Assembly: GCA_022821935.1 (NCBI GenBank)
Contig: JAJECR010000159.1
Coordinates: 1-49,974 of the forward strand
Direction of reading: 5' to 3'
DNA: 49,974 bases
Source of the DNA: Candidatus Latescibacterota bacterium
GTDB taxonomy: Bacteria; JAAXHH01
Shown: positions 8,796 through 16,439 of the stretch, in pieces
Numbering within the stretch: the first letter of the stretch is position 1
Layout of the letters: every line of letters begins with the position of its first letter
Translations under genes and position numbers: made by a program
Notes under the pieces: model-generated
What the model saw: the letters and a program-made list of their open reading frames with translations, nothing else
What the model was told of the DNA's origin: nothing
Databases searched by the model: none

Positions 8796-9727
8796 TACTT
8801 GCTCCCGCGAACGTATCTGACCCTGGGATCCACAAGCGCGTAGAGAATATCGGTGATAAGGTAGACGATGCCGATCAGCACCGCGACGAGCAGCGTCAGC
8901 GCCATGATCATGGGATAATCCCGTTCGAAGATGCTGGTGACGAAGAACTGTCCCAGGCCCGGTATGCGGAAAATGCCTTCCACGAAGAGCGATCCGGTCA
9001 TCACGCCGGGCAGCATCGGCCCCATGATGGTCAGCAGGGGGATCAGGGAGTTCTTCAGCACGTGGATGAACAGGACGCTCCGCTCCTTGAGCCCCTTGGC
9101 CCGCGCCGTGCGCACGTAGTCCATGCGCAGGTTCTCGAGCACGCTCGAACGGGTATACCGGGCGATGATGGCCATGGGTCCCAGGGCGTATACGATCACC
9201 GGCATGATCCAGGTCTCGGGTCCGCCCCAGCCGCCCGTGGGCAGGACCCGCCATATGGTCGCGAAGAGGACGATGAACAGGATGGAAATGGCGAAACTGG
9301 GCACAGTAATCCCCAGGGTCGCGAGCACAGTGGTCCCGTAGTCCATCCAGGTGTTCTGTTTTATGGCGGACAGGATGCCCAGGAGGATGCCGAAGGAAAA
9401 GGCCACGGCGAGGCCCATGCCACCCAGCTGCATGCTGATGGGCCAGGTGCGCGCAATGAGGTCCGTTACCGTCTCGCCCGGACTCTGGAAGGGAATGCCG
9501 AAATCGAATTGCAGCGCGTTCCACATGTACCGTCCGTACTGCTCGTACAGGGGCCGGTCCAGGCCGTATTTGCGCAGGATATTGGCCTTGGCCTCGGCCG
9601 ACAGGGGCATCTTCTCTTCGTCGAACGGGCCGCCCGGTACCGCATGCATCAGGCTGAAGGTAATGATCGTGACCAGGAACAGCACGCCGACCAGGCCCAC
9701 GATGCGGTATATGATGTATCGGATCAT
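8795..9727 (-). CDS. ABC transporter permease, DppB/OppB type
   Basis: Inner-membrane permease of 310 residues, first gene of the minus-strand transporter operon. It starts MIRYIIYRIVGLVGVLF, a typical DppB first helix, then FSLMHAVPGGPFD, the family periplasmic motif. The EAA loop is DYVRTARAKGLKERSVLFIH. I took ATG 9727 because it puts the first helix at the N-terminus; the in-frame upstream extension to 9796 is not hydrophobic and looks non-coding. No strong Shine-Dalgarno sequence is seen before 9727. The stop overlaps the DUF368 start by one base. Confidence 0.94.
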   Translation of the reverse strand: MIRYIIYRIVGLVGVLFLVTIITFSLMHAVPGGPFDEEKMPLSAEAKANILRKYGLDRPLYEQYGRYMWNALQFDFGIPFQSPGETVTDLIARTWPISMQLGGMGLAVAFSFGILLGILSAIKQNTWMDYGTTVLATLGITVPSFAISILFIVLFATIWRVLPTGGWGGPETWIMPVIVYALGPMAIIARYTRSSVLENLRMDYVRTARAKGLKERSVLFIHVLKNSLIPLLTIMGPMLPGVMTGSLFVEGIFRIPGLGQFFVTSIFERDYPMIMALTLLVAVLIGIVYLITDILYALVDPRVRYVRGSK

Positions 9728-9814
9728 AGGGTCAGGTTTTCTGATGCACCACGATGAAACAGGGGGATTCCGCCGGTTCGTGAAACGAGCGGGCATACCG
9801 GCGGTTCAGCCTCA

Positions 9815-9844
9815 ATAGTGCAAGCAGGCGCGCCGGGGTGTCAA
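9815..9844 (-). promoter_or_regulatory. Candidate sigma-70 promoter for the transporter operon
   Basis: On the minus strand a perfect TTGACA (9844-9839) is followed after 18 bp by CACTAT (9820-9815), a weak -10 box. Position suits transcription of the permease/DUF368/permease/binding-protein genes beginning at 9727. Confidence 0.4.
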
Positions 9845-9959
9845 GGTTTATTTCCCGGGTCCGGGCCGTACCGGAACGTGTATTCAACCACGGAAAATCC
9901 GATGTCGAAGCGCGGAATTCATGGACCGTGCATCGCCTCCGGTTCGGGGGCATCTCCCC

Positions 9960-9988
9960 TTGACACCCCCCACGTCGTTTCACAAATT
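9960..9988 (+). promoter_or_regulatory. Candidate sigma-70 promoter for the sugar-acid cluster
   Basis: A perfect TTGACA at 9960-9965 with a 17-bp spacer to CAAATT at 9983-9988 (3 of 6 matches). It lies about 50 bp before the MR/MLE start codon. The 310-bp divergent intergenic region 9728-10037 therefore holds two outward-facing TTGACA boxes and no gene that I can support. Confidence 0.4.
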
Positions 9989-10037
9989 ACCGGCGTGATT
10001 CCACGGTGCCGGATTGATGGAAATGGAGGACGCGAGC

Positions 10038-11153
10038 GTGCGGATCGTCGAGGTTTCTGCGCTGGTTTTGCGGCTGCCGGAAATTACGGAAGCCTGTGAC
10101 GGAACGCAGGATACCTGCCTGGTAAAAATCGAAACGGACGAAGGCGTAACGGGCTGGGGCGAAGTCGATTCGTGTCCCACCGTGGTAAAGGCCGTCATCG
10201 ACGCGCCCCTGTCCCACCAGATCTGCAACGGCCTGGCCAACGCGCTGTCCGGCGCCGATCCCCTGGATATCGACGCGTGCACGGACCGGATGATGGACGC
10301 GGCAAATTACTATGGCCGGGTCGGCGCAGGCCGGCACGCCATGGCGGGCGTCAACCTGGCGCTCTGGGACATCGCCGGGAAGGCGAGCGGGCAGCCCGTC
10401 TACCAGCTCCTGGGCGGCGCGCGCAGGCTCAGGTTCCGGGCCTATGCTTCCGTCCTGTTCGGCGACACGCCCGCGGCGACCCGGACCATCGGCCGGAAGT
10501 TCGCCGACCAGGGATTCACTGCGGTCAAGTTCGGCTGGGGCCCCATGGGCAAGGACGAGAAGCAGGACGTCGCACTGGTGCGGGAAGCCCGGCGGGGAAC
10601 AGGTGACGACGTGGACGTACTCATCGACGCGGGGCAGGTGTGGGACTGGGAGACCGCGCTAACCCGGTCGCGGCAGTTTGCCGAATACCGGCCCTTCTGG
10701 ATCGAAGAACCGCTGCACCCGGACGATATCGAAGGGTACGCCGCGCTGACCGCGGAGAGCCCGGTTCCCATTGCCACCGGAGAAGCCGAATCCCGTCTCG
10801 AGGATTTCGAACGCCTGATCACCGAGGGTGGACTGGACTGGATTCAACCCGACCCGGGCCGTTGCGGCATCTCGACGATGACGGCGGCGGGGCGGACTGC
10901 CCACGGCCACGGTCGCAAGGTCGTCAACCACAGTTACAAGAGCGGCATCACCATGGCGGCGTCGCTCCACGCGCTGGCTTCCCTGCCCAACGCGTCCGTC
11001 TTCGAATTCTGCATGTCGGATTCGCCGCTTCGGCACGAACTGACCCACGAGCGGTTTACTCTCGATGACGACGGATTCGTGGCGGTCCCCGACGGACCCG
11101 GACTGGGCGTCACGGTGAACGAGGAAACCATAGCCCGGTACCGTGTCGCGTGA
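10038..11153 (+). CDS. Mandelate racemase/muconate lactonizing enzyme family protein (probable sugar-acid dehydratase)
   Basis: Enolase-superfamily enzyme of 371 residues. The capping domain comes first (about 1-125), then a barrel with Lys164 (TAVKFGW), metal ligands Asp198 (LIDAGQVWD), Glu224 (WIEEPL) and Glu249 (ATGEAE), and catalytic His298 (VVNHSYKSG). This pattern fits acid-sugar dehydratases of the mandelate racemase subgroup, with only one Lys in the KxK position. I favour GTG 10038 because GGAGG lies 8 nt upstream and the protein then starts MRIVEVSALVLR; ATG at 10017 or 10023 is possible. Next to a KDPG-type aldolase it probably makes a 2-keto-3-deoxy sugar acid. The substrate is unknown. 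Confidence 0.93.
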   Translation: MRIVEVSALVLRLPEITEACDGTQDTCLVKIETDEGVTGWGEVDSCPTVVKAVIDAPLSHQICNGLANALSGADPLDIDACTDRMMDAANYYGRVGAGRHAMAGVNLALWDIAGKASGQPVYQLLGGARRLRFRAYASVLFGDTPAATRTIGRKFADQGFTAVKFGWGPMGKDEKQDVALVREARRGTGDDVDVLIDAGQVWDWETALTRSRQFAEYRPFWIEEPLHPDDIEGYAALTAESPVPIATGEAESRLEDFERLITEGGLDWIQPDPGRCGISTMTAAGRTAHGHGRKVVNHSYKSGITMAASLHALASLPNASVFEFCMSDSPLRHELTHERFTLDDDGFVAVPDGPGLGVTVNEETIARYRVA

Positions 11154-11225
11154 CGACCGCAACGATTTCACGCGGAAATGCCGCACGGTCCACATTCCTA
11201 CGATCCAATCTCAAGGAGTTCCACG

Positions 11226-11627
11226 ATGGCCCCACCGAACCCAGTCATGCATGCCGCGCTAAACAGGATCAATATCGATGAGATCAAGGAACGGATCGGT
11301 CCCCCGCCCGCCTCCTGCGCCGTCGTAGCCGCGGACCACGTGACGGCAGCGTTCATCTGGCAGGAATCAGGTACGATCAACGACAACCACTGCCACGACT
11401 ACGACGAATGGTGGCTGGTGCTGGAGGGAGAGATCGACTGGGTGATCGAGGGCCGAGACGAAACCGTCCACGCGAAGGCGGGCGATTTCATCTACGTGCC
11501 GGCCCTGACTTTCCATCATATATTCCCCGTGGGCGGCAAGCCATCGATCCGTCTCGGCGTCGCCCTGACGGGGCACGGGCACCTGCACGAGCGTCCGGAG
11601 CGCAAGGTGAAAGTCACGTTGGAGTAG
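11226..11627 (+). CDS. Small cupin-domain protein
   Basis: A 133-residue single-domain cupin. Metal-binding motif 1 is NHCHDYDEWW (two His and a Glu) and motif 2 is the YVPALTFHHIF segment with a further His. ATG 11226 is preceded by AAGGAG at 7 nt, which decides the start over an upstream in-frame ATG at 11178. It sits 72 bp after the MR/MLE gene and 20 bp before the aldolase gene. In that setting it could be a sugar isomerase or a small accessory cupin; the sequence does not say which. Confidence 0.88.
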   Translation: MAPPNPVMHAALNRINIDEIKERIGPPPASCAVVAADHVTAAFIWQESGTINDNHCHDYDEWWLVLEGEIDWVIEGRDETVHAKAGDFIYVPALTFHHIFPVGGKPSIRLGVALTGHGHLHERPERKVKVTLE

Positions 11628-11647
11628 AACCGCAACGGAGTGGATCC

Positions 11648-12307
11648 ATGTCTACGAGAGCTGAAAACCTAGCAAGCATCAAGGCCGGGGGCGTGGTCGC
11701 GGTGCTCCGGGCCGACAGCCCCGACAATCTGGTCCATGTCGCCCAGGCCATTGGCAGGGGCGGTATCGGGGCCGTCGAGATCACCATGACGACGCCCGGC
11801 GCCCTTGATGTCATCGGCGCATGCGCGGACCGGCTGGAGGGCGAGCTCCTCCTCGGCGCGGGCACCGTGCTGGACCCCGAGACAGCCCGTGCCGCGATAC
11901 TGGCCGGGGCCGAGTATATCGTTACGCCGACGCTGAACCCGGACGTCATCACCCTCTGCCGGCGGTACGACAAGATCGTCATTCCCGGCGCGTTGACGCC
12001 GACGGAGATCCTGACGGCCTGGGAGTGCGGGGCGGACATCGTGAAGGTGTTTCCCGCAACGGCGGTCGGACCCCGGTATTTCAAGGACGTCAGGGCGCCG
12101 CTTCCCCAGGTCGATCTCATGCCGACGGGCGGGGTGGACCTGGATAACGCGGGCGACTTCATCCGGGCGGGCGCCTGCGCCATCGCTGTGGGCGGGAACC
12201 TGGTCGACAAGGCCGCCGTGGCCGCGGGCGAATGGCACGTGCTCACCGATACGGCCCGAAAATACGTGGAAACGGTCCGCAACGCGCGGCGGGACGGTGG
12301 TGGATGA
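11648..12307 (+). CDS. 2-keto-3-deoxy-6-phosphogluconate/4-hydroxy-2-oxoglutarate type aldolase
   Basis: Class I aldolase of 219 residues that splits 2-keto-3-deoxy sugar acid phosphates to pyruvate plus an aldehyde. Visible active-site elements are Arg20 (VAVLRAD), Glu44 (AVEITMTTPG), the TPTLNPD segment and the Schiff-base Lys133 in DIVKVFPA. The phosphate-binding TGGVDLDNAGDF and AIAVGG segments follow. GGAG lies about 10 nt before ATG 11648. The stop overlaps the next gene's ATG (ATGA). Together with the enolase-superfamily dehydratase this suggests an Entner-Doudoroff-like route for a sugar acid. No sugar-acid kinase is seen, so phosphorylation would need a gene elsewhere. Confidence 0.93.
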   Translation: MSTRAENLASIKAGGVVAVLRADSPDNLVHVAQAIGRGGIGAVEITMTTPGALDVIGACADRLEGELLLGAGTVLDPETARAAILAGAEYIVTPTLNPDVITLCRRYDKIVIPGALTPTEILTAWECGADIVKVFPATAVGPRYFKDVRAPLPQVDLMPTGGVDLDNAGDFIRAGACAIAVGGNLVDKAAVAAGEWHVLTDTARKYVETVRNARRDGGG

Positions 12308-13194
12308 TCCGCAAGGCCGTGGTGCCCGTCGCGGGCCTGGGCACGCGGATGCTTCCGCTTACGCTATCCGTTCCCAAGGAAATGCTGCCCCTGGGCCGCA
12401 AACCTGCGATACACCGCGTCGTGGATGAACTGGCGGCCGCGGGGATCGAACGCATCCTCTTCGTGACGTCCAGCCGCAAACAAGCGATCGAGGAATACTT
12501 CGAACCCGGCGGGCGGGCAGACTTGCAGGGGCCCCGCGCACACCGTGAACACCCTGGTCGGGATCAGTCGGATCAGACCGGACCGCCCGCGCTTGACTAT
12601 TCATTCGTCCGACAGGACGTCCCGGCCGGCAACGGAGATGCCGTACGGCTGGCCGCGTCCTTCGCGGGATCGGACTCCTTCGTCGTGGCCTGGGGTGACG
12701 CCGTCATCCGGTCGGAGGAGGAAGGCGACGTCGTGCGGCACATGATGGAGACCCACGCGAAGGAGGACGCCGCGTGTACCATCGCGGTGGAATACGTACC
12801 CGAAGAGATGGTGTCGAGGTACGGTATCGTACGGCCCAGGTACGAATCCGGCACGGCATTTCCCATCGATGATATCGTGGAGAAGCCGTCCGTGGAAAAT
12901 GCGCCCAGCCGATACGCCGTGTCGGCCCGGTACATATGCGGCCCGGGCATCTTCCCGGCGCTGGAGGCGACGCCGCGGGGAAGTAAGGGCGAACTGTGGC
13001 TTGCCGACGCGATCCGCTACCTGCTCCGGGCGGGCGGAACGGTATGGTGCGTTCCCCTCGAAACTGGCAACAGGCGCTACGACATCGGCACGCCCCTGAC
13101 CTACTGGGAAGCCTTTGCCGACTACGCCCTGGCAGATGAGACGGACGGAACGGCCTTTCGGGATCGCCTGAAAGGGCGGTTGAACGAGTCATGA
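12304..13194 (+). CDS. GalU-like UTP-sugar-1-phosphate uridylyltransferase
   Basis: Nucleotidyltransferase of 296 residues. The N-terminus MIRKAVVPVAGLGTRMLPLT and the following PKEMLPLGRKP are the GalU signature (nucleotide-binding loop and Lys). Later elements are FVVAWGDAVI (metal-binding Asp region), IVEKPS and KGELWLADAI. It is somewhat diverged: residues about 85-110 form a hydrophilic segment without obvious family similarity, and the usual GLGHA is GNGDA. The start overlaps the aldolase stop by 4 bp. The neighbouring GHMP kinase could supply a sugar 1-phosphate, making a salvage route to a UDP-sugar. That pairing is inference. Confidence 0.86.
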   Translation: MIRKAVVPVAGLGTRMLPLTLSVPKEMLPLGRKPAIHRVVDELAAAGIERILFVTSSRKQAIEEYFEPGGRADLQGPRAHREHPGRDQSDQTGPPALDYSFVRQDVPAGNGDAVRLAASFAGSDSFVVAWGDAVIRSEEEGDVVRHMMETHAKEDAACTIAVEYVPEEMVSRYGIVRPRYESGTAFPIDDIVEKPSVENAPSRYAVSARYICGPGIFPALEATPRGSKGELWLADAIRYLLRAGGTVWCVPLETGNRRYDIGTPLTYWEAFADYALADETDGTAFRDRLKGRLNES

Positions 13195-13274
13195 TCAGCG
13201 TGCGCATACCGCATGCCAGGTGCGTTTCGGCGCGCATACCGTCTTGAACAACTCGTGCCAGTCGGCGCGCGCCA

Positions 13275-14270
13275 ATGGGAGTCCAGGTGAACGGAACCGT
13301 TACCGCATCCGCGCCCGGCCGCGTCGGCATTGTAGGCAATCCGACCGACATGTACGGCGGCAGCGTGATCTCGTGCTCGACGAAGGAAAGGGCAAGCGTC
13401 GTGATTCGGCCGGCGGACCGCCTGATCCTGGACGCCGGCGCCGAACAGCGGGTCATCGCGTCGCCGGACGACCTGGCCACAAGGGAAGACATTTTCGATA
13501 TCGCCCGGGTCGCGCTGGCCGGTACCGAATCGTCGGACCTGCGCGTCAGGATCTCGTGGTCGACCGATATCCCCTTCCGCGCCGGCCTGTCGGGGTCTAC
13601 CGCACTGCTCGTATCCATGGTCGCCGGCCTGCTCGCCTACCGCGGCATCCGCCACAGTCCGTACCACCTGGCGGAACTCGTCCGCCGGATCGAGTACCAG
13701 AACCTGACTTTCTGCGGGTACCAGGACGCCTACATGTGTACCTTCGGCGGGTTGCATTATATGGATTTCAGGGGAAAGGAATTCCACCTGGAATACGGGA
13801 CCGATCCTTTTGCCACTATGGAGCCGATGACCTCCGTCGTGACGCTGCCGGTCGTCGTGGTCATCACGGGGGGACAGCGCGTATCCGGGGGCGTGCATAC
13901 GCCGCTTAGAGAACGGTGGCTCGCCGGAGAAACCGAAGTGGTCGAAGCCTACGATGCCATCGCGGCCCTGGCCCGGGACGGCAAGAAAGCGATGCTTGAA
14001 AACCGGCTCGACACACTGGGAAAGCTGATGAACGAAAACCAGGCATTGACGCAGTCACTCGGCGGATCCAACCCGGAGGACGACCGGTTCATCGAACTCG
14101 CCCGGCAGGCGGGCGCGTCCGGCGCCAAGCTCGCGGGCAGCAGCGGCGCCATCGTCGCGCTTCACGAATCACCCCACGAACTGATCCGGACCATGACGGA
14201 GGCCGGCGCCGCGGGCATACTCGAACCCGTGCCGGGACCGGGGCTCACCATCGAACGAAAAGACGCTTAA
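13275..14270 (+). CDS. GHMP kinase, resembling glucuronokinase
   Basis: Sugar kinase of 331 residues. Motif 1 is APGRVGIVGNPTDMYGG, the ATP loop is AGLSGSTALLVSM, and motif 3 is GASGAKLAGSSGAIVAL. The wording GNPTDMYGG, the YQDAYM..FGGLHYMDF stretch and RERWLAGE resemble, from memory, plant glucuronokinase (GNPSDVYFG, GGLVHMDF, RQRWLDG) more than galacto- or mevalonate kinases. The proposed reaction is phosphorylation of a sugar or uronic acid at C1. ATG 13275 is used; GTG 13287 with GGGAG 5 nt upstream is an alternative. It lies between the GalU-like gene and larA. Confidence 0.85.
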   Translation: MGVQVNGTVTASAPGRVGIVGNPTDMYGGSVISCSTKERASVVIRPADRLILDAGAEQRVIASPDDLATREDIFDIARVALAGTESSDLRVRISWSTDIPFRAGLSGSTALLVSMVAGLLAYRGIRHSPYHLAELVRRIEYQNLTFCGYQDAYMCTFGGLHYMDFRGKEFHLEYGTDPFATMEPMTSVVTLPVVVVITGGQRVSGGVHTPLRERWLAGETEVVEAYDAIAALARDGKKAMLENRLDTLGKLMNENQALTQSLGGSNPEDDRFIELARQAGASGAKLAGSSGAIVALHESPHELIRTMTEAGAAGILEPVPGPGLTIERKDA

Positions 14271-14279
14271 GGAGCCGTC

Positions 14280-15572
14280 GTGAACATCACGCTTGACTAC
14301 CATAAGACTGGGCTCGAAGTGACTGTGCCTGACGAGCATCTCGTGGCGGTCCTTAACATGCGGGAGACGCCGCCGCTGGATGACCCCGTGGCCGAGACCT
14401 GGGAGGCGCTGCGCCGGCCCGTGGCGGGCCCGCCGCTCGCGGAACTCGCCCGGGGACGCCGGAACGCCTGCGTGGTCGTCTCCGACATTACCCGGCCCGT
14501 GCCCCACGACATCATCCTGCAACCCCTCCTGGAATGCCTGGAGCGAAGCGGGATCAGGCCGGAGGACATCACCCTCCTGGTCGCCACGGGTCTGCACGCC
14601 CCCATGGACGAAGCCCAGCTCCGCGAGATCCTGACCGACGCCGTGGTCGACCGCTATCCCGTCGTAAACCATATCGCGCGCAACGGAGACGAACAGGCCC
14701 ATCTGGGCGCCACGAGCACCGGGATACCGATCCACGTGGACCGCAGGTACGTGGAGAGCGATCTCAAGGTGCTTACCGGTCTGATCGAAGCCCATTTCAT
14801 GGCCGGGTATTCGGGTGGACGCAAGCTGGTCGCGCCGGGACTCGTCGGCGTGGAGACGATCGAGCACCTGCATGGTCCGGATATCCTCGAACACCCCCGC
14901 GCCACGACGGGCGTGCTGGACGGCAACCCGCTCCACGAAGCAGCTCTCGAGATCGCCCGGCGGGCCGGGGTCGATTTCATTCTCAATGTCGCCATGGACG
15001 AGGACCGCCGCGTCACCGGGGTGTTTGCCGGCGAACTCGATCAGGCGCACCGCCACGGTGTAGGCCACGTGGACGGCATGGTCATGGCTACCGTCGAGGA
15101 ACCGGTGGACATCGTAGTCACCTCGTCGGCCGGCTATCCCCTGGACACCACCTTCTACCAGGCCGTGAAGGGCATGGTCGGCGTGCTGGACATCCTCCGG
15201 GAAGGCGGATCCATCGTCATCGCCGCCGGATGCGCCGACGGGATCGGCAGCGCGGAGTTCGAGGGGCTGCTGCGGAAGACGACGGATATCGACGCCTTTA
15301 TCGAATGGATCCGGCAGCCGGGCGTGTTCACCATCGACCAGTGGGAGATCGAGGAATTGGTCAAGGCGTTGAAGAAAGGCAAGATATACCTGTACACGGA
15401 AGGATTGAGTGACGACGACGCGCGGGCCTGCCTGGTCGAGCCCGTCCCGTCCGTCGAGGCCGGCATAGCGCGGGCCATCGGGCGCCACGGAGCCGACGCC
15501 ACCATAGCGGTCGTCCCGCGAGGGCCTTATGTCATTCCCCGGGTGCGCCGGGGACAGGACGCAGCGGGGTAG
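14280..15572 (+). CDS. LarA-family nickel-pincer lactate racemase homologue
   Basis: A 430-residue protein of the LarA family. By comparison with Lactiplantibacillus LarA, as I recall it, the key residues are all present with a constant offset: Asp69 and Arg72 (SDITRPVPH), His106 (ATGLHAPM), His172 (EAHFMAGYSGG), Lys182 (the residue that would bind the pincer cofactor, GRKLVAPG) and His198 (EHLHGPD). It should therefore racemize or epimerize a 2-hydroxy acid. The GTG start is preceded by AAGGAG. No larB, larC or larE is visible nearby, so cofactor synthesis would have to be encoded elsewhere. In this cluster the substrate may be a sugar-derived hydroxy acid. Confidence 0.9.
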   Translation: MNITLDYHKTGLEVTVPDEHLVAVLNMRETPPLDDPVAETWEALRRPVAGPPLAELARGRRNACVVVSDITRPVPHDIILQPLLECLERSGIRPEDITLLVATGLHAPMDEAQLREILTDAVVDRYPVVNHIARNGDEQAHLGATSTGIPIHVDRRYVESDLKVLTGLIEAHFMAGYSGGRKLVAPGLVGVETIEHLHGPDILEHPRATTGVLDGNPLHEAALEIARRAGVDFILNVAMDEDRRVTGVFAGELDQAHRHGVGHVDGMVMATVEEPVDIVVTSSAGYPLDTTFYQAVKGMVGVLDILREGGSIVIAAGCADGIGSAEFEGLLRKTTDIDAFIEWIRQPGVFTIDQWEIEELVKALKKGKIYLYTEGLSDDDARACLVEPVPSVEAGIARAIGRHGADATIAVVPRGPYVIPRVRRGQDAAG

Positions 15573-15612
15573 TGCGCTGGCGTGAACGCGCCTGGAATCA
15601 GACCGCCGGACC

Positions 15613-15663
15613 GGTTTGCCGCCGTATCCTGCGGACAGCATACCGCAGGAAGGTTTGCCGCCG
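15613..15663. repeat. Hairpin flanked by a 12-bp direct repeat in the larA / carbonic anhydrase gap
   Basis: GGTTTGCCGCCG occurs at 15613-15624 and again at 15652-15663. Between them is an 8-bp perfect inverted repeat, TCCTGCGG (15627-15634) and CCGCAGGA (15643-15650), with an 8-nt loop. No T-run follows, so it is not a classical terminator. Confidence 0.5.
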
Positions 15664-15712
15664 CGGCCGGAAGACCGCGGATTTCGAAACCGCGGCCCGA
15701 AAAGAGTCTCCC

Positions 15713-16240
15713 ATGACCTCCAACAGGTATGTCCACCAGACTCCCCGTATCCATCCCTCCGCCTTCGTGGCGGAAAGCGCGGACCTGATCGGGGCGGTCG
15801 ATATCGGCAGGGACGCGAGCGTGTGGTACCAGGTGGTGATCCGGGCCGACGACGAGCCGGTTTCCATCGGCGAGGGGACCAACGTACAGGACGGCAGCGT
15901 ACTCCACATCGACGCCGGAATGCCCACCGTGCTTGGGAAGGGCGTGACCGTGGGACACCGCGCCATCGTACACGGCGCGGTAGTGGAAGACCACGTGCTG
16001 ATCTCCATGGGCGCCGTGATCCTCAGCGGCGCGCGCATAGGCAGGCACAGCATCATCGGCGCCGGCGCGCTGGTACTGGAGCACATGGAGGTGCCGTCGG
16101 GAACCCTTGTGGTAGGCGTTCCCGGACGCGTAGTACGTTCCGTCACGGACGAGCAGATCAAGCGCATTCACCGGACCGCGGAAGGGTACGTCGAACGAAG
16201 TAAAGTCTATCATGAACGGCGCGCTCGTAAAAACGCGTGA
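15713..16240 (+). CDS. Gamma-class carbonic anhydrase family protein
   Basis: Left-handed beta-helix protein of 175 residues built from hexapeptide repeats (IGRDASV, IGEGTNV, LGKGVTV, ISMGAVI and similar). The three zinc/iron-binding histidines of the gamma carbonic anhydrase fold are present: His65 (VLHID), His82 and His87 (VGHRAIVHG). The C-terminal helix is present. ATG 15713 gives the usual short N-terminus. In-frame sequence upstream to 15572 is Arg-rich and does not look coding. Such proteins may hydrate CO2 or act as scaffold or acyltransferase-like proteins; activity is not provable here. Confidence 0.9.
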   Translation: MTSNRYVHQTPRIHPSAFVAESADLIGAVDIGRDASVWYQVVIRADDEPVSIGEGTNVQDGSVLHIDAGMPTVLGKGVTVGHRAIVHGAVVEDHVLISMGAVILSGARIGRHSIIGAGALVLEHMEVPSGTLVVGVPGRVVRSVTDEQIKRIHRTAEGYVERSKVYHERRARKNA

Positions 16241-16289
16241 CCTCTCCAATTTCGACGTTCCATGCACCGTGTCCGACGTCAAAATCAAC

Positions 16290-16318
16290 TTGACTTTTTC
16301 GGTCCCGAACCGTAATTT
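16290..16318 (+). promoter_or_regulatory. Candidate promoter of tRNA-Arg and tadA
   Basis: TTGACT at 16290-16295, 17-bp spacer, TAATTT at 16313-16318. The expected start site, near 16326, is about 20 bp before the tRNA-Arg gene. This AT-rich patch stands out from the GC-rich surroundings. Confidence 0.5.
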
Positions 16319-16344
16319 CTGGTGCTCTGATTTGCTGACCCTGA

Positions 16345-16418
16345 GCGCCTGTAGCTCAATTGGATAGAGCACCTGACTACGGATCAGGAGGTTGGGGGTT
16401 CGACTCCCTCCGGGCGTA
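16345..16418 (+). tRNA. tRNA-Arg (anticodon ACG)
   Basis: A complete cloverleaf: acceptor GCGCCTG paired with CGGGCGT, discriminator A at 16418, D-arm GCTCAATTGGATAGAGC, anticodon loop CTACGGA giving ACG, and T-arm GGGGGTTCGACTCCCTC. CCA is not encoded. A34 of this tRNA is the known target for deamination to inosine by TadA, encoded 21 bp downstream. Confidence 0.96.
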
Positions 16419-16439
16419 TATTTAACGGGACGCGGAAGC

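Noticed and set aside
8796..9524. N-terminal extension of the DUF368 protein to 9524
   Set aside because: It overlaps the DppB-like permease in another frame and is His/Arg-rich. The proper start at 8795 is coupled to the permease stop.
15572..15712. Arg-rich upstream extension of the gamma carbonic anhydrase
   Set aside because: The stretch contains a hairpin and direct repeats and lacks family similarity; ATG 15713 gives the normal N-terminus.
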